Shown: positions 46,100 to 57,277, numbered from the stretch's first letter. The stretch is DNA of 64,000 nt from Acanthacorydalis orientalis (GCA_034766995.1 CM068313.1:36603496-36667495), one strand, 5' to 3'. The notes: generated by a model not told the origin, from the sequence alone. Translations and numbers: made by a program.

Positions 46100-46516
46100 C
46101 GTAAGATTTAGACAGGGGCAACATGGACCACTGTCCAGGGCGGAAATTTTGAGGGGCAGCAAATTTTAATGGGCGCCGAATTTTGAAAAGCTAGAAATTT
46201 TATTTTCAATCACAATTTCGATTTATGAGTAGCTCGAATATGGATGAAAAATTAAATCTAAAAATTTTATAGCTCAAATTTTATTTTTGAAGTTTATGTA
46301 ACAGAACTTCATAATTTTCATTTTTTAAATAAATTAAATTAATGGAAAATTTTACAAATATTTTACTGATCATTTACATTTTTTTCTGTTGAAATGTTCT
46401 CAAAATTATCAACAGTCGCGGATTTCTCTTAATTTACTTAGACAAAATTTGTGTGGGAAAAAGAATATCATTTAATTGGTAGCTCAAAAGCAACATCTAA
46501 TGTAAATCGTGTCCTG
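46098..46516 (+). repeat. Dispersed repeat S, copy 2
   Basis: AGCGTAAGATTTAGACAGGG, ATGGACCACTGTCCAGGGCG, GAAATTTTATTTTCAATCAC and CTGTTGAAATGTTCTCAAAA align with 16216-16595. This copy has an extra segment near 46150-46180 (GGGGCAGCAAATTTTAATGG) that copy 1 lacks. No coding frame is shared. Confidence 0.78.
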
Positions 46517-46519
46517 TAT

Positions 46520-47895
46520 GTATTTATATATATATAATATATATACACACTTTTAAAATTCGTTTATATCTTTCAATTTAAATTCTGTTGAACACAAAAA
46601 TTAAATTCAAATAAAATGTCAAGTTGATAACTTTTATCAATTCTAAAAACTTATTTAACTATTTTTTATTTGCATTATATAGAATCCGCATACATTTTAT
46701 ATCAATTTTCAACTTGTATATTAGTTATATTCCTAGAATAATTAACTGATATATTTGCACATATCACACATTTACTTTTTCACTATTTTTTAAATACTTA
46801 TTAACAGTAGCCATATATCATTTTTTGTAGTTTTCGTTCAACAAATTATTATTTAATATTGGAATACAGCCATATTTTACCAAATGTGTAAAAAGTATAA
46901 ATTATTTTCTTCTTAACTACACTCATAATAAATTTATATATTAATTTATTCTCTTTTTATCTGTTTTCGTATTTTTTTGTAAAAAACTAAAAAAATGTAT
47001 TTCAAAAGACGAGAAAACCTCGAATGTCGAGTGAAAGTTATTATAATAGTGGTTATAAAACTTGAAAACTTAATAAGTTTTATTTTTTACAGATAATGGA
47101 TGCCTAATCTTTGATTGAGTCAACACAACCTTCAAATAGAATATGAACTAAACGCATATGAAATAAAAATATTTTTTGGAAAAAAAACATCAATATCGAA
47201 TTTTTATACCAATTTTATATGTAAGTATATTAGAAATATCTTAATATAATATCTTCATATTAATATCATTTTTAAACAATTGTAAAATAATAATTTTGAT
47301 AACAATTTAAAAATTCTGCGATATGTTTATATTTCAAAAGATAAAAAAGTTTAGTATCATTGTACATAATCTTACAATTCTGACTTTTTAATAAGTCTTT
47401 TATATTGTACTTAATAGGGTAATTTTTAGAGATTACACTCTCTAAATTTTATATATAAATAAAAATTAAATATTCTCCAAATAAAGAAAAAATATCAATA
47501 TGTTATTTATTAAAATAACGTATCCATTTTTAAATTTTCCGTGTAAAATATAGTAACAGTTTTATTTTTTATACCCTATAAAACTTTGAAATGCTTTTTA
47601 TTCAAATTACTACATTTACAAAATAATACCGTATTTAGTGAATACTAATATAAAAAAAATATATCTAAAACTGAGCATAATATATCTAAATTCGCCTTTA
47701 TAAAATAAATTAATACTCAAAAACACTACAAAAAATAATATTGTATTAAAATATTTAAAAGTACTATATTGATACAATGAATATATTTTGTTTTAAAATA
47801 TTGATTTGCTTTCAGAAATAAGTGAATATTTTTAAATATTGTAAATTATTATCTTAAAATCGATTTTATATTTTATCAAAATTAAGTAACAGCTA
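46520..47895. other. AT-rich desert with no recognised feature
   Basis: About 1.4 kb of A/T-dominated sequence; only a short TA run at its left edge is recognised. Confidence 0.6.
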
Positions 47896-47899
47896 AGTA

Positions 47900-48473
47900 T
47901 TAGGTTGGTAGGAAAATAATTGCAGTTTTTGTTTTACGAATTCAAACCCTAATTTTTTCAATAAAAGTATCATTTCATCGTGTACATGTTAATATCATTT
48001 TAAAGTGAATTTTTCGGTCTGTATTTTGGTAACATCGACTTTGGTTTTATTATTAATTTTTCTTAAAATCAGGCTATTGAATTAAAGATGGAAAAGAAAA
48101 AAAATAAGAGCATTTTTGAACGAGTTCAAAACTGGTGGTAAAGCAGCAGAAGCTGCTCGTAAACTAAACGATGCTTTTGGCGTGTGTACTGTTAAGGAAC
48201 GTACGGTGCAATGGTGGTTCCAAAAATTTCGTGCTGAAGATGAGAGACTTGAAGATGAAAAAAGTCGCGAGCATCCTTCTTCAAGTCATAATAACCAATT
48301 GAAAGCGTTAGTTGAATCAGAACCACGGACAACGATTCGAGAGATTTCACAAAAGTTAATCGTTAGTCATCCAACAGTTCTGAACGACTTAAAATAGCTA
48401 AGAAAATCAAAAAAGAGAAAAATGTATACGAATTTGAAGGTCATAAACCGCTATTATTTTCCTACCAATCTAA
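47900..48473 (+). mobile_element. Short mariner (MITE-like), copy 5
   Basis: A 574-bp element in the opposite orientation to the others, with TTAGGTTGGTAGGAAAATAA at the left and TTTTCCTACCAATCTAA at the right, flanked by TA at 47898-47899 and 48474-48475. It has the same internal deletion as the other copies and carries the 93-codon helix-turn-helix frame below. Confidence 0.96.
48116..48397 (+). pseudogene. Mariner helix-turn-helix-only frame, 93 codons
   Basis: Starts MNEFKTGGKAAEAARKLN by the annotated frame, includes TVKERTVQWWFQKFRAED (first helix-turn-helix), ESEPRTTIREISQKL and IVSHPTVLNDLK (second), then a stop where the catalytic domain should follow. The natural start MEKKKIRAF at about 48088 is out of frame by one base in an A-run. 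It lacks every catalytic Asp. Two copies of the family keep almost the whole DNA-binding region open, which is why it is listed. Confidence 0.6.
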
Positions 48474-48641
48474 TATAAGGTTAAATAATAATGTAACCAA
48501 TAAACATAATGCACTTTAGGTATTTTTATCGAATAAAAGTTTAATTAGAAAGTAATTAAATATTAATCACAATAACAATTTTCAAATAACTACATTATTT
48601 AAAAAGTTCCCAATTTTATTTTAAAGAACAAAAATAGATAT

Positions 48642-48644
<3 letters not shown>

Positions 48645-48692
<48 letters not shown>
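48645..48692. repeat. (TA)n microsatellite
   Basis: A TA run of about 46 bp. Confidence 0.95.
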
Positions 48693-48693
<1 letters not shown>

Positions 48694-48839
48694 TTTATAA
48701 CTTATTTCTATTAAATACAATTTACGAAATTTGCTGGCACTAATCGAATATATTAATCGAATATTTAAATACAAATAGTATTGTTTGTTGCAATAGTAGA
48801 TCTTAATTATTCAATAATTTTGCATACAATTGATTTATT

Positions 48840-49040
48840 GTATGCACGAGTTTAAACCCCTTTGATGTCTGCCCGTACTGCAATGTATATTCAGTTAATT
48901 GAGAACTAGTTAGCTATATGCACATTTAAATAATATAATTATTAGTATTGATGCAAATTATATTTCTAATTGACTGTGATTATAATGTGAAGTGTGTTTT
49001 ATAATGTGAAGGAATTCGTTTTTATGAACGCGTCACGAAT
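48840..49040. other. Mild GC-richer stretch with short tandem phrase
   Basis: ATAATGTGAAGTGTGTTTTA followed by TAATGTGAAGG at about 48982-49011 repeats ATAATGTGAAG twice and resembles shared-element copy 1 (GAAGTGTGATTTTATAGTGAA) with small indels. Confidence 0.3.
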
Positions 49041-49436
49041 ACAGTTTTATATTTAAGTGAAAAAAAATAAATTTCTAATAGTATATAACTAGCACGAATA
49101 CGTAATATTTTCTTTGTTTCATTCCTTTACTCATTCTTAATCACTATGGAGATTAAACGAGTATAAAAACAAATAACAGTTTTATATACAGGAAGAAAAA
49201 AGACATTTAAATTAAAATAGACGAAGTATGCCATACAAATTAAAAAAAATAACAGGCAGATAACAGAAATTATTGAGCAGAAGATAAAAATACGAAAACA
49301 TCTAGAAAAACGCTGAACTAATGGATTAGAGATATTCAAAAATTCATTATAGTGTGAAAAAGAAGCACTGAATCGTTAAAATCGGATTCATTTAAAAAGC
49401 TTTTATCCATCAATGGATCATTAAAGGTTGAATATA

Positions 49437-49437
49437 T

Positions 49438-49496
<59 letters not shown>
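49437..49496. repeat. (TA)n(GA)n microsatellite
   Basis: TA run passing into a GA run that ends directly at the LINE tail. Confidence 0.95.
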
Positions 49497-49575
49497 ACAA
49501 AATGGAAAATCATGGAAGAGGCCTTTATCCAACAGTGGATTGACACGGGCTGAAGATAATAATGATGATATAGAG
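49497..49575 (+). mobile_element. LINE 3' tail fragment
   Basis: AAAATGGAAAATCATGGAAG, AGGCCTTTATCCAACAGTGG and GGGCTGAAGATAATAATGATG. The GGCC-TT-CC-CAGTGG-GGCTG pattern with a (GAT/AAT)n end is the typical 3' terminus of an insect non-LTR retrotransposon. It is the sister of 17602-17660. Confidence 0.75.
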
Positions 49576-49579
49576 AGAG

Positions 49580-50179
49580 AGAGAATATTTAAAAAAAAAT
49601 TCAGATACTAAAGGAACAAAAATCTAAACAACTCACAGAGTACCTTTTTCTAAAGTATCTTCTACAAAATGCATTTGTAGAATCATCAACTAATTGTAAT
49701 TAAAAAATAACAAAGAGAACATCAACTAAAAAAATGGTACTATTATTGTAACGAAATTGTTTTCTAAATTCTTCGTTTTATATTTAAAATAGTCTTAGTT
49801 TTTAATAAATTGTAGTTTGTTACATCTTAGCTCGATTACTTTGATACAGAAATCTGTTAGTTGAAAAATAAAACGACGAATTTATTAATAAATAATTAGA
49901 GAACATTCGTGATTGAAAATCTCATTAGCGTTTTACAGGAAGTGTTTATAATTATTATTAGTATCAGGATTACAATTTCATTAAGATTTGCACCAAACAC
50001 ATGCGAAACGCCGACTGATAAACAGAAAGTTTGCAAAAATCGATCAACGAACATTCGTGTTTGTGATACTATTTTATTATTTAAAAATAAAATATAAATA
50101 TTTGATTGTGGTTTATGTTTTATGATGAAAGTTCGAATAACTTGAATTCAAAGTTTTTTTAACTACAAAAAGATAAAAA
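49580..50179. other. AT-rich spacer with no recognised feature
   Basis: Nothing recognised. A 62-codon frame at 49909-50097 is judged chance. Confidence 0.5.
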
Positions 50180-51000
50180 AACAATTAGTATTCGGCAAGT
50201 GTTCACAGTTGCGCTATCAAAGTACAAACGTTAACTTGTCGCAGTGCCGAACAGAATCAATTCGCTAAAAATAATTGTAAAAAGTCTTGACGAATGCAAC
50301 GAGCGTGACGACATGTCCATCGCGCACACAATTAATTTCGTTGCGATATTTTTTCCGTTCCCTAATTGTAATCGATTTGATGGTATTAATTGAAAAGACG
50401 CGTTATGACGACGCGTTCGCAATGCACCATGAATTCTGGTATAAGCCTATTTGTTCCGCCCTTATCGTGCCCGGCGCTGTCCGCCCTGAGGGCGTCACTT
50501 ATTGTCAGTCAAGTGATTTCCTAGACGTTGCCGCAGTGCGAGTGACAATCGTGTTTACCATTGTCTTGTCTGAAGGAGATCCAAGGGGGCTTATGTTGTC
50601 ATGTGACATACTATGTATACTGTTAACAAAGGAGCGTCGTCGGCAGGCGCGTGTCCCGCGCAGGGGTTTTGTAACGGGAAAAATCACGCGGACGTCGATA
50701 CGAAAATCGGTATTCCAGGATGATGACAAATTATATGTTTCGCTTGTGTGTGGAGCATGCACTGCGATGCATTAATACCCTATATTTACGTGCCGTTTGC
50801 GGTGTGTTGTGGAACGATTGTCGTTTATACAAATTGGTGTTGGTGTGTTGGTACGGTTTCGTCGGTTGACGTTTTTACGTTTCGATAATCGATACCCTAA
50901 CGGAAAATCGATCATTGAGCAGAAAGTTTTGTATAGCACTTATACATTACATCACTCTAATCATCGGAAATGTCGATAAAGAAGTGGATTTCATCGAACA
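50180..51000. other. GC-richer island 15, largest
   Basis: Contains the longest open frame of the window, 162 codons at 50287-50775, but without any domain, and with an 85-codon frame open opposite it (50505-50762). Codons in neither frame look protein-like. GTCAGTCAAGTGATTTCC at 50505 is a weak relative of the shared element. More likely regulatory or unique non-coding DNA than a gene, but it is the first place to test for transcription. Confidence 0.35.
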
Positions 51001-51778
51001 GTAACTGTTATTTACGTACGTGTTCCCTAAAAAGTAGATTTATGAACTTAGAAAACAAAATAAATTGCAATATGTGTTGCTTGTAAAATAATATAAAATT
51101 ACATTCAGTGAATAAATTGATAAACGATAATCATCAAAGAGATATAAAAATAATACTGAAATACCTAACAGGCATACTTAACAATACATTAAAAAAAAGA
51201 TAAGAAAATATCTAAAAAAAAATAATCGTCAACATGAAATATTGAACGTATTAATTTCTTCAGTTTTCTCCTTCTATCTAATTTAGACTTTCTAAATTTG
51301 AACAAAAACGAATAACAATAAACTTCAACTGTATCATTTGAAATAAAAGTTGTATATTGAAAATAATATAATTTAATCGTTGTACTGTATTGACTGTTGT
51401 ACTCTAAATGTTTTTATCTTCCTTCAATATATTATTTAACCCAGTAATGGCTATAAAATGTAATCCATTCCTTTACAAAAATCGACCTGCTTGAGCAACT
51501 TTCAATTTTGGGCTATGTGAACATGGACCTCTGTGTTCATAACTTGCCAAAAAGAACAGCCAGAAATCTACAATGACAACAACAAAGTACAGAGGATTCA
51601 AATCATTTTTTTCTCCAAAATATGGTATCAATGTCGACACAATTCTACAAAAGGAGTAACTAAATGTACTTGTGAATTCATGAACTGTTATTTTTAATAT
51701 AAATTGTTTTATAACAGCACGGAAATTAAATACATATTTTGTAAGTCTAATGATACTAAGATTGTTATTTACAATATC
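51001..51778. other. AT-rich spacer
   Basis: No gene recognised. 51480-51660 is richer but has no identifiable similarity. Confidence 0.45.
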
Positions 51779-51782
51779 TTAA

Positions 51783-52894
51783 CACTTTCACGGCGAATGC
51801 GTGACTTTGGCTATTAGCGGATTTCGGCTGGCGTTAAACGTGCCTAATCTGTACCGAACATGATCTCTTATATTTATTTAAAGTACAGGGCGAGATAAGA
51901 ATGACTAAATTTATCGCTAATGGTAAGTGTAATGCTTCTACAGCACAACAAATAAAAGGAAAGGTTGGAATGACAGCGATATAGAAATGAAAAAATTATT
52001 GGCCTTATCATTCTAATGAGTTTTGCGAAAAAGACTGAGAGAGATGATTACTGGTCCACAGATCCATTGCTTCAAACACTAGCACTTCAGCAGCAATGAA
52101 AATTGCAAAGACAGATTAGACAGAATTAAATCTGTTCTTATAAATTTTCAAGAAAAAAAATTTCGAACAGTATACAAACCGAAAAAAAACTGTCCCTTAA
52201 CGAAAGCATCATATCTTAGAGAGGAAGACTCTCATTTCGAACATACAATCCAGCCAAAATCATAAAATACGGAATATTGGTACGCATGGTCTGTGAAAAG
52301 ATATATTTACAATTTTGAAGTATATTGCGCACAAGGATATACACTGAACACTATTATATTTCCATTATTAAACCCATTCGTAAATTTATGGCATATTATA
52401 GTAATTATCCATATACCTATATGGAAAATTGCTACAACAGTATACAAGTCGCACAACGATTATTACAAAGTATAACAGGCATGTGCGGAACTATAAAGAA
52501 GAATTGAGGTGCGCCAGCTTGTCTAAAAAATGTAAAATTAGAGGAAAACGCCACAATGTTCCGTAGAAAAAAGAATGTCCTTGTGAAAGTATGGAAGAAG
52601 AAAAAAGATCTTATATATGATATCAATAATACATTCTGCAAATACAACTGATGTTACAAATTACAAAAGAAACAAAACCAGCCGACATGTGTAGTAAAAT
52701 GTAATAAATATATGAAAGGTATAGATCATGCCGATCGATACCCTTTCAACTAAGTAATTTTTCAAAAAACCAAAAAGTCGAGTAAAATCAGTTACCAAAA
52801 ATGTATTTTAGATCGGTTGTTGCCGCCTGAGCGACTGTAAAAAGTACCCGCGGATAGCGAAAGTCACGCATCTGAAACACTCACTGTGAAAGTG
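51783..52894 (+). mobile_element. piggyBac-type element, internally deleted
   Basis: The left end CACTTTCACGGCGAATGCG continues to TGACTTTGGCTAT. The inverse of the right end, CACTTTCACAGTGAGTG, continues after a short insertion with ATGCGTGACTTTCGCTAT, so the termini are long imperfect inverted repeats. The left flank is TTAA (51779-51782), the obligatory piggyBac target. The right flank is TCAA (52895-52898), one base from TTAA. At 1.1 kb it is about half a complete element and carries only a decayed transposase. Confidence 0.92.
52020..52750 (+). pseudogene. PGBD4-like piggyBac transposase remnant
   Basis: ERDDYWSTDPLLQT at about 52035-52078 is the hallmark start of the conserved region. 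FRTVYKPKK then leads to LSLNES at 52190-52207, where NES replaces the usual DES, so the first catalytic Asp is lost. RGRLSFRTYNP and a partial ENCYNSIQVAQRLLQ region follow, then GMCGTIKKNRG near 52480-52508, and CVVKCNKYMKGIDHADRYPF near 52695-52745, matching the YMGGVDxxDQ block. The frame changes at least three times and has several stops. Confidence 0.9.
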
Positions 52895-52935
52895 TCAATA
52901 TTGTAATGTTTAAATTTTCCAGAACACAAGTGATG

Positions 52936-52968
52936 TTTGGTTACTGGGGTTTTAGGGCACTTCGATAA
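52936..52968 (+). repeat. Dispersed 34-bp motif U, copy 2
   Basis: TTTGGTTACTGGGGTTTTAG followed by GGCACTTCGATAA, 41 bp beyond the piggyBac end. It matches the inverse of 37548-37581. Confidence 0.6.
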
Positions 52969-52972
52969 GCAA

Positions 52973-52974
<2 letters not shown>

Positions 52975-53014
<40 letters not shown>
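52975..53014. repeat. (TA)n microsatellite
   Basis: A TA run of about 38 bp following motif U. Confidence 0.95.
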
Positions 53015-53021
<7 letters not shown>

Positions 53022-53029
53022 CCTGCACT

Positions 53030-53590
53030 TGCACTCACATACATACATAGATACACATATATACATACATATATATACACACTACATTTTCATCGATTTT
53101 TGTTTGTGGAACGCTGGTTACACTTGCAATAAGAAATATGTGTAAGACAATAAATATAACAACGGTGTACAACGATATTATGGTCGCATGCAGGGGTTAG
53201 AGCGCAGATACGCTCGTTGTCCCCACGACGCTGTCGACGTTCAACACAAAGAGCGTTCACGGCCTGTAGTCTTGTAGCGTCCGTTAATGATCAATGAATC
53301 ATACCGCCGCTATGCGAACGAGCGGGGATCATATGGCCTGCCGGCAAACCACCCCATCTCACACGCGTTACTTCAAGTATGAAATTAAGCAGTGCATAAT
53401 TGACAACAGTGACAGAGTGACAGCTAACAAAACACTCACTTCCGAATTTTGATTTCGCGCCATACAGATTTGTATCAGTCTATTTGTTTAGTTGTATTTT
53501 CGTTCGCGAAAAGTGTGCTTTTGTATTTGATTTGTTTTGTGTACTGTCTAAATATAAACCATATTCGAAAGTGCGCTTTATTTAATTAAT
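53030..53590. other. GC-richer island 16
   Basis: Rich in CG-containing words around 53190-53360. TTCAAGTATGAAATTAAGCA at 53372-53391 could be the shared element's TTCAAGTAATTAAG with a 3-base insertion. No coding frame. Confidence 0.33.
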
Positions 53591-53599
53591 AAAATAACT

Positions 53600-54247
53600 A
53601 ATACATTTTATCATTGATAACTAATTGAATAAAATAAAATGATACTTATTTTAAAACAATAATCTTTTATTCCGAAATTAATATATGATTTTATCAATTT
53701 TAAAAATAATAATATATTTTCAAAAATACTTTTACTTAATACACAACATATGTATATATATATATATATATATTAAATACAAACAAGTGAAAAAATAATA
53801 AAATACTTTTCTGAGTAGATAAGTATCCAAATTAAACTACTAAATGGTAACAAAATTATATTTCTTATACCTCTTTACTTCTTTGGGTGATATCACAATC
53901 CACTAATCTATTTGATCGCCAATAATTTATAAGTCATTAATCTATCACTATTAAAGAATATGATTTTATCAAAAAAATTCTTGTAACATATAATTAAATG
54001 TATACTTAAAGCATATTTTAAATAATTTATAAATTGTAAAAATCAATATATAAAATAAAATTATATAAATTAAAAAAAACTAATACTTTTTTTAAAAGTG
54101 AATCTATAATTGAAACAAGTAAAATCTTTAAATAATAATTCATCTTTGTGCAGGCTACAAATGATATTGAAATGCAATAAAATGAACAAAAGTTTCATAT
54201 GATTTATTTACTAAATTATTACTTATACTACTTATAAGTTACTATTA

Positions 54248-54286
<39 letters not shown>

Positions 54287-54577
54287 ATTTTTTAATAGTT
54301 TAAATGAAGGCTTTTTATTTAACACAAGTTAATTGTTCAAGTTATTCATTTAAGCAATTCATTTGAAAGCTCTAAGATTTTATTATATTTCTGTATTATT
54401 TCTAAGAGAATGTACAAAAAAATATACCATATATCTGATTAACGTATATTAATAACATAAATTATTTTTTTATAATAACCTCATCAACATTTTTAAACAA
54501 TACATTTATTTATTTGGAAAACATTCAAAAAACGAATAAATGTTATTTATGTTATTTAAAATATGAGTTTCAAGTAA
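53600..54577. other. AT-rich spacer, two short TA runs
   Basis: TA runs at 53752-53773 and 54250-54284. Nothing else was recognised. Confidence 0.55.
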
Positions 54578-54807
54578 CTGGGAGCTTTTCCCCCTGCTCT
54601 GTGCGCTCGCCAAGATTCTATATGCAACCGAACGAAACAATAAATATATTTTTTTAAATCCTTTGTGTCTATATAATCATTATCGCAGAAAGATTGCAAC
54701 GTTGCTGTTTTATATATGATATAAACATATTTGAGTGCCATGAAACCTCGATGTCATAAATAAATAAGTCGACATCATCGAAACGTTTTTGTGGATAATT
54801 TTGATTC

Positions 54808-54812
<5 letters not shown>
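54578..54812 (-). mobile_element. Helitron-like dispersed repeat, copy c
   Basis: GGGAGCTTTTCCCCCTGC at the left is the mutated CTAG-end of the family. CCGAACGAAACAATAAATA, TATAATCATTATCGCAGAAA, GATTGCAACGTTG and CATAAATAAATAAG follow in the same order as copy b. The far end (GATAATTTTGATTCTAC) runs straight into a TA microsatellite. Confidence 0.62.

Positions 54813-54868
<56 letters not shown>
54809..54868. repeat. (TA)n microsatellite
   Basis: A TA run of about 58 bp at the end of repeat copy c. Confidence 0.95.
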
Positions 54869-54869
<1 letters not shown>

Positions 54870-54872
<3 letters not shown>

Positions 54873-55742
54873 TATGATATAAAAGAATTAAAAGTGTTAT
54901 TAAAAATAATAACAAAGTAAGTGAACGAACATAAAAAATATTAATAAAATATAACAGGAAGTATGAACACAACATTCATTTTTGTATCAAAACGTTTATA
55001 ATTATTCTTAGAGTTACAATGTCCCAACTTCGTGAAACATTTCGTACATTCATTTTGATAATATGTATTCGATTAATCATCACATAAAATATTTAAATAG
55101 TTTCCTCTATAATTTAAATAATATTTTAAAATATAACGTCAGGATAAGAGTGAGAAAAAAAACCGAGCGATGGAAATAATAACATTTACGTTTAATTATA
55201 CCGCCTCTCCTATAAACACATACTAAAAAGTTGAATAGGATTTTTAATTCTTTTAGAAAACAGAAATATTATAAACAATTTTAAAAAGTCTTCTAAAACA
55301 AAATTATTTATTCGGAAATTCCAAGAAAATCGAAATTGCTCACACTGAATACAATTTGTTGTAATCTATGTGGCGCCGTCGTCAACTGCGAATTAGTGTC
55401 TAATTACAATATTACAATAGTTTATTATCCACGCTGAATCATTATTTTTGGTCAAATATACGATTTTCATTTTAATTAGAATTTCATCGTAATTAGAATA
55501 TGAAAACAAGGACATGTTGAAAAAATCTGTCAACATGTAATGTAAATAATATTTACTACCGATCATACGAAAATAATGAAAGTAATAGAAGGGTAGAAAA
55601 ATGTATGCACATAACACTGGCTAATAACAATGATGTATGTAAAAAAATTATACATTATAATGTAGTTATATTATGACAGACAATATTTTTATTGAAATAT
55701 CTGATTCATTTTTAATAAATTAGATATGTGTGTACATTGTAT

Positions 55743-55745
<3 letters not shown>
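54870..55745. other. AT-rich spacer with no recognised feature
   Basis: Nothing recognised. A GTGGCGCCGTCGTCAACTGC patch near 55370 stands out but is short. Confidence 0.5.
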
Positions 55746-55747
<2 letters not shown>

Positions 55748-55785
<38 letters not shown>

Positions 55786-55803
55786 GCATGTGTGTGTGTG
55801 TGT
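55748..55803. repeat. (TA)n(TG)n microsatellite
   Basis: TA then a TGTGTGTG run. Confidence 0.95.
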
Positions 55804-55979
55804 GCATTTGTAGATACATAAAGATAAATAAGTATATATGTACTTACGTACGATTTTTTTTATTTCATAAAATATCAAATCCATGAATCATTGTTATGCG
55901 ATCTATTATTTTCAAGTGTGTAGGTGTGCATGTAAATACAGTGTCGAAAACAAGTTGATGATTTTTCACCTCTTTGTAT

Positions 55980-56480
55980 TGCATCTAAATCCATCCCTGT
56001 CCAACACATAATCTTAAACTATATCAAATCATCAACGAAACGTATTCAAACGTTCTCTTTTTATTATAAAAACACACGCAGGACCAATAAGATTAGCGGG
56101 GGATCCGAATGTCAACGAATCGTGTTCGAGCATTGGTCACTGTCGAGGGGTATACTATCTTGAGGGGTACACTATCACCGTGTAGGGTGGGGGTGTTGTT
56201 ATTAATTGCTGCTAGTTTCCTGGTATAATTGATAAATTCGGTTATATATCACAAATAAGGCCGTCGTTCGGCCAGTCTGCTGCCGGCAACCGTTCTGTGC
56301 GCAACTAAAGCTCGCCGCTCTCGTAGAGTTTTTTTTTTTCATATTTCTTATGCTTGTTGCACACACCGCAAGCACATGTTTTTAATGTGACAGTTATATA
56401 TGCATGCAGTGCGATATGTATGTAAATATTGACACGGTACTATACAGTTTTCATTTACAATTCGTGTTTTTGAAATATGC
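55980..56480. other. GC-richer island 17
   Basis: Includes two tandem copies of a 17-base unit GAGGGGTA-ACTATCTT (56145-56161 and 56162-56178) and a G-rich TAGGGTGGGGGTG at about 56184. No coding frame. Confidence 0.35.
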
Positions 56481-56814
56481 CGGATTTTGTTTTTGTTTTA
56501 AAATTGAAAACAAACATTAAAAACGAGTTTCTGAAATGTATTTCAAACTATGAATCACTTGAAAAGTATTCTCCAAGAAGTATGATAATAAGGTAAATTG
56601 TTCGCATCCAATTAATTTTTATATATCGATGTCTCTCAAATTAAGCATGTGCGCTTCTCATTACGTAATCAATAAAATTGTTCACACATAAATATAATAT
56701 TCACGAAGTGTGTATATTAAATACTGGTTCATAAATATGTAAATTATCTTATAATAACAGCAAACCTTTTAGAACAAATAAAAGTTAATTGCACCTCTAA
56801 ACGTATTTAATATA

Positions 56815-56815
<1 letters not shown>

Positions 56816-56868
<53 letters not shown>
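56816..56868. repeat. (TA)n microsatellite
   Basis: TA run directly before tandem duplicate copy 1. Confidence 0.95.
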
Positions 56869-56870
<2 letters not shown>

Positions 56871-56872
<2 letters not shown>

Positions 56873-57033
56873 CTTAAAATGATTGATAATCAAAGACAGA
56901 AAACTACTTTAGAAGGTAACATTTTCGAAATATTTTAATTGTGTATTTATTTATTCTAATCTTGCTACTTGCACCAAATAAAATCATAATACTTTTGTTC
57001 CTGTTCTTACATTTCACTAACAGGTCTTGTCCT
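56871..57033 (+). repeat. Local duplication, copy 1
   Basis: TACTTAAAATGATTGATAAT through AACAGGTCTTGTCC matches 57287-57456 with only a few differences and a small insertion. The copies lie 416 bp apart in the same orientation, each preceded by a TA tract. Confidence 0.95.
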
Positions 57034-57155
57034 GTCACAAAACTTGGATTTAATGTTTCCTTTGTTTTCATTTTAATTTTATATTTATATCAACTATCAT
57101 TTGCAGAAATGTCTTTTTTAATTATTTATATTGTTTATAACTGTGTTTCATTTAT

Positions 57156-57160
<5 letters not shown>

Positions 57161-57203
<43 letters not shown>

Positions 57204-57229
57204 TATGTATGTATATATACATATATATG

Positions 57230-57277
<48 letters not shown>

